Below are positions 1 through 7,829 of a stretch of 56,830 bases of DNA, one piece after another. The DNA is taken from positions 1 through 56,830 of the forward strand of contig NZ_JARVSD010000023.1 in NCBI RefSeq assembly GCF_030209445.1, written 5' to 3'. A model generated the notes under the pieces. The model was given only the letters and a program-made list of their open reading frames with translations. It did no database searches and had not been told where the DNA came from. The first letter of the stretch is position 1. Every line of letters starts with the position of its first letter. Position numbers and translations under genes: made by a program. The DNA is from Promicromonospora sp. MEB111 (GTDB taxonomy: Bacteria > Actinomycetota > Actinomycetes > Actinomycetales > Cellulomonadaceae).

Positions 1-2991
1 GCGCAGGCCCCGGCGAGCACGCCGAGCCCTGAGGCAACCGCGGCCGGTCGCCCGGCAGAGGCCGCGGGTGACACCGCGTCCCCGGCGGCCGCCCCGAGCG
101 CGCCCGCGGTCGAGAAGCCCGCCGCGGCCCCGCCCGTGTCCGACGCTGCGAACCGGCCTGCCGCCCCGGCAGCAGCGGTCCCGAGCGCGTCCGCCGCGGG
201 TACGCCCGACGGCGTGGCGCCCGCACCTGCCAGTACCCCGGAAGCGGGGCGCACGCCTGAGGCCTCGCCCGCCTCCGCGGCGGGCCGGTCCGCCGCCGCG
301 CGCCAGTCCGTCACCGAGGACAAGCCCTCCACCCCGGGCGCCTCGGACGCCGCGACCAAGTCCGCCGCTCCGGCGGGCTCTGCCGCAGCAGGCCCGGCCG
401 CCGCTCCGACGCAGCCGCCTGCTCAGGCACGGCCGGCTGCCCCGACGCAGCCTGCCGCTCAGGCCCGGACCGCTGCTCCGGCCCAGCCCGCCGCTCAGGC
501 TCAGCCAGCCGCTCAGGATGCGCCGGACGCTTCCGCCAAGCCCGCGACGCCGGCCACGTCCGACGCCGCGGCCAGGCCCGCCGCTCAAGGCGCGCCGGAC
601 GCCACGGCCAAGCCCGCACCGGATGCTGCGGCCAAGCCCGCAGCTCCCGGCAACCCTGCCACGGCGGCCGGTGTCGCCGCGGCCAACGCGACTGCGGCCT
701 CGAAGCCCGACGCCGCGAAGGCTGGCGCCACGAAGCCCGACGCCCCGACCAAGCGCGACGCACAGACCGAGCCGACCGTCGACGGCGCCGACCAGGTCGC
801 CGTGCTGCAGACCGTCGTCGCGGAGCTCGCGACGCCGCCGACCAAGGCCGCCAAGCCGCGGAGCGGGTACACCCCGCGCGTCTTCGCGTTCGACCGCCCG
901 CCCAAGACCGGCGCCGCTGCTGCGGCCGCCGCGGCGGCGGGCACGGCGGCGGCAGGTACAGCAGCAGCGGGCACGCCGGCCGCCGCACCCGACGCAAGGA
1001 CGGACGCCACGACCAGCACCGAGTCGGCCACCACGCCGGCGCCCGCGCCGCCGTCGGTCCCGCCGTTCGCCCCGCGCCCCGGCGCGGCGCCGTCGGGCCC
1101 GGGTGCCGTGCCCACGTCCGACGGCGGCCAGATCCCGTTCCTCAAGCCGCTGACCGGCGCGATCCAGCGCGTGGCGCGCCCCTGGGCGCCCGTGCGCCCC
1201 GAGGCGACGCCGCTCGCGGCGTCCGGCCCCGCGGGCCCCGGCGGTCCGGGAGCACCGGGTGGCCCCGGTGGTCCGAACGGTCCGGGTGCCGCGGGCCAGG
1301 ACGGCTTCTTCGGCCTCGCCGGGGACGGCGCGCCGAGCCGTGGCCCCAAGATCGCCCTGTTCTCGGTGCTCGGCGCCGTCGTGCTGTTCGCGAGCTACGC
1401 CTTCGCGGCCTGGGGCGTGAGCGACACGGTGCCGAAGGAGACCACGGTGGCCGGCGTGAACGTCGGCGGCATGACGCAGGCGGCGGCGGCGTCCGCGCTC
1501 ACGGAGCAGCTCGGCCCGCGGCTCAAGGAGCCGATCGACCTCACGGCGGGCGAGGGCAAGGCCCAGCTCTCCCCGGAGCCCAGCGGCCTGGCGATCGACG
1601 CCGAGGCGACGACGGCGGAGCTCACGGGCTTCTCGCTGAGCCTGGCGCGCATGTGGGCGCACATGTTCGGCGGCTCCGAGCAGGAGCTGGTCCTGGCCAT
1701 CGACTCGGAGAAGTTCGACGCCGCGGTCGCGGGCCTGGAGGAGTCGCTCGCCGTGGAGCCCGTGGACGGCACCGTCGGGTTCGTCGACGGGCAGGCGGTC
1801 AAGACGGACGCGAAGGACGGCTCGCGCATCGTCGCGAGCGAGACCTCGCGCATCATCAAGGAGCGCTGGCTGCACCAGGACGGGCCGTTCGACCTGCCGG
1901 TCGAGCCCGTCGACCCGGTGATCACCCAGGCGCAGACCGACAAGCAGTTCTCGGTCGCGCAGAAGATCGTCTCGGCGCCGGTCACGGTCTCGGTGGGCGG
2001 CCAGCAGCCGCAGCTGTCCCCGCAGGTGCTGTCCGGGCTCATCCGCTTCGAGCAGAAGGACGACCAGCTCGTCACCATCGTGGACCGGGAGGCGACCGTC
2101 GCGGCGATCGTCGATGCCACCACGAACCTGCTGGAGGTCCCGTCCGACGCCCACTTCGAGTTCGCGGGCGGCAAGCCGACCGTGGTCGCGGGCAAGACCG
2201 GCACCACGCTCGACCCGGCCGAGGCGGGCAAGGCGGTGCGGATCGCCGCGACGGGCGACGACCGCGAGACGTCGGTCGAGCTGGTCGAGCAGGACCCCAA
2301 GGACACCGTCGAGTCGCTGGAGGCCCTGGGTGTCAAGGAGGTCGTCTCCGAGTTCAGCACGCCGCTGACGAACGAGCCGGTGCGCACCCAGAACCTGGTG
2401 CGCGGCGCGCAGATGGTCACGGGCAACCTCATCAAGCCGGGCGAGACGTTCTCCCTGCTGGAGGCGCTGGCCCCGATCACGCTGGAGAACGGGTACTTCG
2501 ACGCGGGCGTCGTCGAGAACGGCGAGCACGTCGAGGCGGTGGGCGGTGGTCTCTCGCAGATGGCCACGACGTCGTTCAACGCGGGCTTCTTCGCCGGGTT
2601 CGAGGACGTCGAGCACCACGCGCACTCCTACTGGTTCCCGCGTTACCCCGCGGGCCGCGAGGCCACGATCTACGTGGGCGCCAAGGACATGAAGTTCACG
2701 AACGACACCCCGTACGGCGCGGTCATGCAGGCCTTCGTCTCGGGCAACCAGCTGACGGTCCGGATCTGGAGCACCAAGTACTACACGGTGCAGGAGAACA
2801 CGAGCGCGAAGCGGAACATCGTCCCCAAGACGACGATCCACGACTCGTCGGCCGACTGCCAGCCCTACCCGGGCGGCGAGGACGGTTTCTCCGTGACCAT
2901 CTCGCGCAAGGTGCTCCACGACGGCAAGGTCGTCAAGGAGAACTCGTTCAACCACTCCTACAACCCCGACAACCCCGTCGTGTGCGACTGA
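1..2991 (+). CDS. VanW-family envelope protein, 5' end outside the window
   Basis: The reading frame is open from base 1, so the start lies upstream and 996 residues are visible. The first ~440 visible residues are a low-complexity Ala/Pro/Thr-rich stretch. A single transmembrane segment follows at nucleotides ~1348-1420 (IALFSVLGAVVLFASYAF). The external part has YoaR/VanW-type peptidoglycan-binding-like repeats and ends in a VanW domain at ~2340-2800 (FSTPLTNEPVRTQNL, GETFSLLEAL, AVGGGLSQMATTSFNAGFFA). VanW domains occur in cell-envelope proteins of unclear biochemical role. The topology suggests a cytoplasmic or linker low-complexity N-terminus and an outside C-terminal half. No function beyond envelope association can be claimed. 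Confidence 0.85.
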   Translation, partial: AQAPASTPSPEATAAGRPAEAAGDTASPAAAPSAPAVEKPAAAPPVSDAANRPAAPAAAVPSASAAGTPDGVAPAPASTPEAGRTPEASPASAAGRSAAARQSVTEDKPSTPGASDAATKSAAPAGSAAAGPAAAPTQPPAQARPAAPTQPAAQARTAAPAQPAAQAQPAAQDAPDASAKPATPATSDAAARPAAQGAPDATAKPAPDAAAKPAAPGNPATAAGVAAANATAASKPDAAKAGATKPDAPTKRDAQTEPTVDGADQVAVLQTVVAELATPPTKAAKPRSGYTPRVFAFDRPPKTGAAAAAAAAAGTAAAGTAAAGTPAAAPDARTDATTSTESATTPAPAPPSVPPFAPRPGAAPSGPGAVPTSDGGQIPFLKPLTGAIQRVARPWAPVRPEATPLAASGPAGPGGPGAPGGPGGPNGPGAAGQDGFFGLAGDGAPSRGPKIALFSVLGAVVLFASYAFAAWGVSDTVPKETTVAGVNVGGMTQAAAASALTEQLGPRLKEPIDLTAGEGKAQLSPEPSGLAIDAEATTAELTGFSLSLARMWAHMFGGSEQELVLAIDSEKFDAAVAGLEESLAVEPVDGTVGFVDGQAVKTDAKDGSRIVASETSRIIKERWLHQDGPFDLPVEPVDPVITQAQTDKQFSVAQKIVSAPVTVSVGGQQPQLSPQVLSGLIRFEQKDDQLVTIVDREATVAAIVDATTNLLEVPSDAHFEFAGGKPTVVAGKTGTTLDPAEAGKAVRIAATGDDRETSVELVEQDPKDTVESLEALGVKEVVSEFSTPLTNEPVRTQNLVRGAQMVTGNLIKPGETFSLLEALAPITLENGYFDAGVVENGEHVEAVGGGLSQMATTSFNAGFFAGFEDVEHHAHSYWFPRYPAGREATIYVGAKDMKFTNDTPYGAVMQAFVSGNQLTVRIWSTKYYTVQENTSAKRNIVPKTTIHDSSADCQPYPGGEDGFSVTISRKVLHDGKVVKENSFNHSYNPDNPVVCD

Positions 2992-3019
2992 CGGTGCGGC
3001 TCTGAGGCCTCCGCGGCGG

Positions 3020-3025
3020 TAGGTT
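3020..3025 (+). promoter_or_regulatory. -10 box of a leaderless promoter for the ACT-like/pheA/tyrA operon
   Basis: TAGGTT lies exactly 6 nt before the ATG at 3032, so transcription would start at the start codon. No convincing -35 box and no ribosome binding site are visible. The same spacing recurs in front of other genes in the window. Confidence 0.45.
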
Positions 3026-3031
3026 CGGCAC

Positions 3032-3871
3032 ATGCTTGGACGTAGCGAGCGGGAGTCTCCCGCACACGCGGTGCTTGCCGCGCGGATGGCGGGATGGAAC
3101 GACCCGGTCGAGCTGCTCGACCTCGGGACCACGGCGGACACCCTCGCCACGGTCGCGAGCATCGAGGCCCTGGCGGCCGTGGTGCACCTGGGACACCCGG
3201 AGCACCCGGCGCCGGGCCTCGAGCGCGCCCTCCTGGAGGGCGCGTCGTCGCTCATCGTGACGTCGGCGGTGGCCGTGCCCGGCCAGTGGGTCTGGGTCGG
3301 GGCGAACGCCACGGTCGGTCAGGTCGTCATCGACGAGGCGGGCATGCGGGACTGCGCGGGCGTGCTGCGCGGCCTCGGCGTGAGCCCGCGGCTGGTACCG
3401 ACCCGCACGAGCGTCGAGGAGCGAATCGCCCTCGCCGGGGAGGGCGGGTCCCTGGTGATCGAGCGCTCCCGGGTGCCCTCCGGCTTCGCGGAGCTCCCGG
3501 ACAGCCCGGCACTCGCCGAGGGCGGTCCCGTCTGGTACGGGCTGCTGGAGTCCCGCGACGACTGGCCTCCGTTCACCGAGCCGGCCCAGGTGTGGCTCGC
3601 GTTCGGCCCGGCCGACGACCACCTCGGCTCGCTCCAGCCCACCCTCGCGGTCATCGCGGACGCCGGGCTCGACCTGGACCACCTGCGCAGCCAGCCGTCG
3701 TCGGGCGGGCCGCACGTGTTCTTCGCGTCGTTCTCCTGCCCCACGTCGCGGACGCTGAGCGTGCTGGTCGACTCGCTGACCGAGCGCGGCGTCGCGCACC
3801 GCACGCTGGCCGTGCTGCCGGGCGAGGCGTTCGTGCCCGGGCCGGACGCGCTGACCCCCCGATGGGCATGA
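3032..3871 (+). CDS. conserved protein with ACT-like C-terminus, first gene of the pheA-tyrA operon
   Basis: This 279-residue soluble protein has no signal peptide or membrane segment. I do not recognise the N-terminal part. The C-terminal ~60 residues (HVFFASFSCPTSRTLSVLVD, then a beta strand HRTLAVLPGEAFV) have the spacing of an ACT-like regulatory fold, but this is a weak call. Its stop overlaps the pheA start (ATGA at 3868-3871), so it is probably translated together with prephenate dehydratase. A role in sensing or tuning aromatic amino acid synthesis is inferred from position only. The start is placed at the ATG lying 6 nt after a TAGGTT -10 box, which makes the mRNA leaderless. Confidence 0.7.
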   Translation: MLGRSERESPAHAVLAARMAGWNDPVELLDLGTTADTLATVASIEALAAVVHLGHPEHPAPGLERALLEGASSLIVTSAVAVPGQWVWVGANATVGQVVIDEAGMRDCAGVLRGLGVSPRLVPTRTSVEERIALAGEGGSLVIERSRVPSGFAELPDSPALAEGGPVWYGLLESRDDWPPFTEPAQVWLAFGPADDHLGSLQPTLAVIADAGLDLDHLRSQPSSGGPHVFFASFSCPTSRTLSVLVDSLTERGVAHRTLAVLPGEAFVPGPDALTPRWA

Positions 3872-4890
3872 CGGCGCCGGGTGGTCGCCTGGCGGGCGGC
3901 ACCCGGGTGGCGTACCTGGGCCCGGAGGGCACCTTCACGCACCAGGCGGCCCTGGAGTGGGCCCGCCGGCCCGCGCCCTCGGGCGGCCCGGCGGGGCGTC
4001 CCGACGACGGCGCGCCCGACGACGCCGTGTCTACCGCCGAGCCGCTGGACACCGTCAAGGACGTGCACGACGTCGTGGCGGCGGGCGGTGCGGACGTCGG
4101 CGTGGTCGCGATCGAGTCCTCCGTCGAGGGCTACGTGGTGCCGTCGCTGGACGCGCTGCTGTCCAGCGCGGACGTCGTGGCCGTCGACGAGGTGGCGCTC
4201 GACGTGTCGTTCGACGCGTTCGTGCGGCCCGGCCACGGCGACCTGACCGAGGTGTCGGCCCACCCGCACGGCCTGGCGCAGTGCTCGGGTTTCGTGAACG
4301 GCACGGGGCTGGCGACCGCCCCGGCGTCGTCCAACGCGGCGGCCTGCCGCGACGCCGGACCGGGGACGATCGCCCTGGGGCCCACGATCTGCGGCGAGCT
4401 GTACGGGCTTCAGACGTACGCGAAGGCGGTCGAGGACTTCCGGGGCGGCCGCACCCGGTTCCTCGTCCTGACCCGGCGCAGCGCGGCCGCCGCGCACCTG
4501 GCCCGGTCCCGCGCCGCGGGCGCCACGGACTGGAAGACGATGCTGGCGATCACGCCCTCGGTGACCGGTCCGGGCGTGCTGGCGCGGATCACCGCGGCGT
4601 TCGGCGACCGGGGCGTGAACATGTCGAGCCTGATCACCCGGCCGGTCAAGGCCCAGGAGAGCAAGTATGCGTTCGTGGTGACCTTCGACGAGGCGCCGTG
4701 GGACCGGGGCGCGCGGGAGATGCTGAGCGACCTGCTGGCCGCCGGCGACTCCCTCAAGACGCTCGGCCTGTTCCCGGCGGGCGCGGGGTTCCGGGCGCTC
4801 GACGGCGTGCTCGACCCGGACCACGTGCCGGTCGGCTCCGTGTCGGCGAAGGACTCCGCAGAGGACCGCGAGCGGGGCCTGCTGTGGTGA
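3868..4890 (+). CDS. pheA: prephenate dehydratase
   Basis: The enzyme converts prephenate to phenylpyruvate in phenylalanine synthesis. The protein is about 340 residues. It begins with the family signature VAYLGPEGTFTHQAAL and contains IESSVEGYV (usually ENS in this position) and the dehydratase motif GGRTRFLVL. The C-terminal ACT domain (GPGVLARITAAFGDRGVNMS, then QESKYAFVV) is the usual site of phenylalanine feedback control. ATG 3868 overlaps the upstream stop as ATGA; an in-frame ATG at 3862 is an alternative. The GTGA at its own stop starts tyrA, so three genes form a coupled operon. A Gly/Pro/Asp-rich insert after residue ~30 is unusual but small. Confidence 0.95.
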   Translation: MTAPGGRLAGGTRVAYLGPEGTFTHQAALEWARRPAPSGGPAGRPDDGAPDDAVSTAEPLDTVKDVHDVVAAGGADVGVVAIESSVEGYVVPSLDALLSSADVVAVDEVALDVSFDAFVRPGHGDLTEVSAHPHGLAQCSGFVNGTGLATAPASSNAAACRDAGPGTIALGPTICGELYGLQTYAKAVEDFRGGRTRFLVLTRRSAAAAHLARSRAAGATDWKTMLAITPSVTGPGVLARITAAFGDRGVNMSSLITRPVKAQESKYAFVVTFDEAPWDRGAREMLSDLLAAGDSLKTLGLFPAGAGFRALDGVLDPDHVPVGSVSAKDSAEDRERGLLW

Positions 4891-5921
4891 GCGTCGGCGT
4901 CGGCGTCGTCGGCCTGGGTCTGGTCGGGGGCTCGCTCGCCCGCGCCCTGCAGGCGGCGGGCGTGCCCGTGGTCGCGACGGATCCCGTCTCGGGCGGCGAG
5001 GCGCGCGCGGCCGGCCTCACGATCGCGGACGACGTCGCGCACCTGGCCGCCAACCGGCCGGACGTCGTGGTGCTCGCCGCGCCCCTGCGCGCCATGCGGT
5101 CGGTGGCGGCGGAGCTCGCCGAGGCGCTGGCGGACGAGCCGGGCTGGGACCCGACGGTGACCGACGTGGGGTCGGTCAAGGGCCCGGTCCGTGATGCGGT
5201 CGCCGAGGCGGGGCTGGGGGAGCGGTACGTCGGTGCCCACCCGATGTCGGGGACCGAGCACAGCGGGTTCGCGGCGTCGTCGGCGGAGCTGATGCAGGGC
5301 GTCCCGTGGGCGGTGACCGTGACCCCGGCGACCGACCCGGACCGGCTGCTGCAGGTGCTGCGCCTGGTCACGGGACCGCTGGGCGGGACGGCGGCGGTGC
5401 TGACCGACGAGCTGCACGACGAGGCCGTCGCGCTCGTGTCCCACGTGCCGCACGTGCTGGCCAACCAGCTCCTCGGCGCCGTGGCCGGCGCGCCCGTGCG
5501 CGACGTGGCGCTGCGGCTGGCCGCGGGCTCGTTCCGCGACGGGACCCGGGTCGGGTTCACCGACCCGCGGCGCACCGAGGCGATGGTGACCGAGAACGCC
5601 GCGTGGGTGGCCCCCGTGCTGCGGCTGGCGGCCCGGGACCTGGAGCGGCTCGCGGACGAGCTGGACTCCAACGCGCCGACGCACTGGTTCTTCGACCGGC
5701 CCGAACCCGTGCGGGACCGGATCGGCCGGGCCGGGACGGCGCGCGTGACGGGCCTGCGCCCGGGCGACGCGACCGGGGCCGCCGGGGTTGGGGCCGCCGG
5801 GACCGGCCTGGACGTCGAGGCGGTGCCGCTGACGGGCGACTGGCCCGCGGAGCTGCTGTCGCGCTGCACGCGGGGCGCCGTCGTCGTCGCCCTGGAGGAC
5901 GGGACGGCCCTGCTGCGTTAG
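4887..5921 (+). CDS. tyrA: prephenate dehydrogenase
   Basis: The enzyme oxidises prephenate to 4-hydroxyphenylpyruvate (or arogenate to tyrosine) with NAD(P)+. The 344-residue protein opens with a Rossmann motif VGVVGLGLVGGSLARAL. It contains the TyrA signatures VTDVGSVKGPV and GAHPMSGTEHSGF, and the helical dimerisation domain with HDEAVALVSHVPHVLAN. The GTG start overlaps the pheA stop by 4 bases. The last ~50 residues are Gly/Ala-rich and then end in a short conserved-looking strand; no ACT domain is visible. The gene is followed by palindromic repeats and a convergent gene. Confidence 0.93.
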   Translation: MSVGVGVVGLGLVGGSLARALQAAGVPVVATDPVSGGEARAAGLTIADDVAHLAANRPDVVVLAAPLRAMRSVAAELAEALADEPGWDPTVTDVGSVKGPVRDAVAEAGLGERYVGAHPMSGTEHSGFAASSAELMQGVPWAVTVTPATDPDRLLQVLRLVTGPLGGTAAVLTDELHDEAVALVSHVPHVLANQLLGAVAGAPVRDVALRLAAGSFRDGTRVGFTDPRRTEAMVTENAAWVAPVLRLAARDLERLADELDSNAPTHWFFDRPEPVRDRIGRAGTARVTGLRPGDATGAAGVGAAGTGLDVEAVPLTGDWPAELLSRCTRGAVVVALEDGTALLR

Positions 5922-5948
5922 CCGGCTGGGGGGTATGTCACCAACCCG

Positions 5949-6042
5949 CTGACTCGGCCGTCTGAATCTGCCGAGTCAGGAGTGTGGTCGGACCAGCCGG
6001 CTGACTCGGCAGGCATGAGCCGCCGAGTCAGCCAGCCGGTCA
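5949..6042. repeat. palindromic repeat cluster, locus A (two units)
   Basis: Two hairpin units lie between the convergent tyrA and flavoprotein genes. Unit 1 is CTGACTCGGC (5949-5958) / GCCGAGTCAG (5970-5979). Unit 2 is CTGACTCGGC (6001-6010) / GCCGAGTCAG (6022-6031), with further imperfect pairing in the flanks (GACCAGCCGG / CCAGCCGGTC). A GGTCGGACCA box separates the units. The stop codon of the minus-strand gene (6040-6042) lies in the flank of unit 2. The same unit occurs near 22.4 and 23.7 kb. The hairpins could also act as a bidirectional terminator. Confidence 0.85.
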
Positions 6043-7755
6043 CAACGCCGCCGCCAGGGCGCGGCCCGTCGTGCGGCCCGTGAAGAGGCAGCCGCCCAGG
6101 AACGTCCCCTCCAGCGCGCGGTGCCCGTGGGCGCCGCCGCCGCCGAAGCCCGCGGCCTCGCCCACGGCCCACAGGCCCTCCAGCACGTCGCCGTCCGGGG
6201 TCAGCGCCCGGCCGGTCTCGTCGCACCACAGGCCGCCGAGGGTCTTGCGGGTCAGCACCGACAGCCGGACGGCGAGCAGCGGCCCGTCCTGCGGGTCGGT
6301 GAGCGCGCGCGGCGGCGACACCCGGATGGCCTTGTCCACGATGAAGTGCCGCGCGGCCGCCGTCGCCACGACCTGCGGGTCCTTCCCGAGACCGGTGGCG
6401 ACCTGGGCGTCGCGGGCAGCGATCAGCGCGGCCAGGGACTCCCCGTCGACGTGCCCGTGCGACCCGTCGGTGGCCGCCGTCAGCGCGTTCATCTGCGCGG
6501 CGAGCTCGGCCGGGGTGTCGGCCCAGAGGAACTCCTCCGACTGCTCCGCGAAGGTGCGCACCGGCACCGACCGGCCGCGCACCCGCTCCAGGAGCAGCGG
6601 CACGGACTTGCCGGTCAGGTCGGGGTTCTGCTCGGAGCCCGACAGCGCGAACTCCTTCTCCATGATCGTCTTGTTCAGCACGAACCAGGAGTGGTCGTCG
6701 CCGCGGGTGGTCACGTGCTGCAGCGCCCCGAGCGCGTCGAACCCGGGGAAGAGCGGACCGGGCAGCCGGTTGCCGTCGGCGTCGAGCCACAGCGACGACG
6801 GGCCGGGCAGGATGCGGATGCCGTGCCGGGTCCAGACCGGCGAGTGGTTCGCGATGCCCTCCGGGTAGTGCCACATGCGGTCCTCGTGCACCAGCGCCGC
6901 GCCGGAGTCGGCGGCGACCCCGAGCATGAGGCCGTCCGTGGAGTCCGGCACGCCCGAGAGCATGCGCTCCGGGAGGCGTCCGGCGTCGGCGGACCAGCGG
7001 GCGCGCGCCAGGTCGTGGTTGGCGCCGATGCCGCCGCTCGCGACCACGACGGCCTGGGCGGACAGCTCCACCTCGCCGGTCACCGTGCGGCCGGACGGCT
7101 CGCCGCGGCCGGCGTCGTCGTCGGCCAGGATCTCCGCGCGCACCCCGGTGACCCGGCCGTCGGTGACGACCAGGGACGTGACCCGGTGCCGGAAGCGCAG
7201 GTCGAGCAGCCCGGCCCGGTTGGCCTCGTGCGCCGCGGCGACGAAGGGCTCGACGACGGCAGGGCCGGTGCCCCACGTGACGTGGAACCTCGGCACCGAG
7301 TTGCCGTGCCCGCCGGCGGGGTACCCGCCGCGCTCCGCCCACTGCACCAGCGGGAACCAGCGCACCCCCTTGGCGTGCAGCCAGGGTCGCAGGTCGCCCG
7401 CGGCGAACTCGACGAACCCCTTGGCCCAGCGGTAGCCGAACCGGTCCGGGCCCTCGCCGCGGTCGGCGCCCGGCGAGAACTGGGCGGAGCCCAGCCAGTC
7501 CGCGAACGCGAGGTCGAAGGAGTCCTTCACCTTGAGGCGGCGCTGCTCGGGGGAGTCGACCAGGAACAGCCCGCCGAACGACCACCAGGCCTGTCCGCCC
7601 AGCGACGCGGCCGGCTCCTGGTCGAGCAGGACCACCCGCTTGCCCGCGGCGGTCAGCTCGGTGGCGGTGACGAGCCCGGACAGGCCCGCACCGATGACGA
7701 TGACGTCGGTGTTCCCCGTGGTGGCAACGCCGTTGTTGTGGACGGAGTCAGTCAT
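6040..7755 (-). CDS. FAD-binding dehydrogenase, 3-ketosteroid dehydrogenase-like
   Basis: This 571-residue flavoprotein of the succinate dehydrogenase/fumarate reductase flavoprotein superfamily starts with an FAD-binding motif (VIVIGAGLSGLVTATELTAA, then a terminal acidic residue in VVLLDQE). It continues with GGQAWWSFGGLF and ends with GGGAHGHRALEGTFLGGCLF, where KstD-like proteins bind flavin. Proteins of this length and layout are annotated as FAD-binding dehydrogenases in mycobacteria and other actinobacteria; the natural substrate is unknown. There is no signal peptide. The start is the ATG at 7755. GlgX lies 74 bp upstream on the same strand, but a functional link is not obvious. Confidence 0.85.
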   Translation of the reverse strand: MTDSVHNNGVATTGNTDVIVIGAGLSGLVTATELTAAGKRVVLLDQEPAASLGGQAWWSFGGLFLVDSPEQRRLKVKDSFDLAFADWLGSAQFSPGADRGEGPDRFGYRWAKGFVEFAAGDLRPWLHAKGVRWFPLVQWAERGGYPAGGHGNSVPRFHVTWGTGPAVVEPFVAAAHEANRAGLLDLRFRHRVTSLVVTDGRVTGVRAEILADDDAGRGEPSGRTVTGEVELSAQAVVVASGGIGANHDLARARWSADAGRLPERMLSGVPDSTDGLMLGVAADSGAALVHEDRMWHYPEGIANHSPVWTRHGIRILPGPSSLWLDADGNRLPGPLFPGFDALGALQHVTTRGDDHSWFVLNKTIMEKEFALSGSEQNPDLTGKSVPLLLERVRGRSVPVRTFAEQSEEFLWADTPAELAAQMNALTAATDGSHGHVDGESLAALIAARDAQVATGLGKDPQVVATAAARHFIVDKAIRVSPPRALTDPQDGPLLAVRLSVLTRKTLGGLWCDETGRALTPDGDVLEGLWAVGEAAGFGGGGAHGHRALEGTFLGGCLFTGRTTGRALAAAL

Positions 7756-7829
7756 GTGCGCACCTTAGCCAGGACAGTCCCCCCGCGGTGTCGTCGACCG
7801 CGCACAACCCGGGTGAAACGGCCGGTCGG

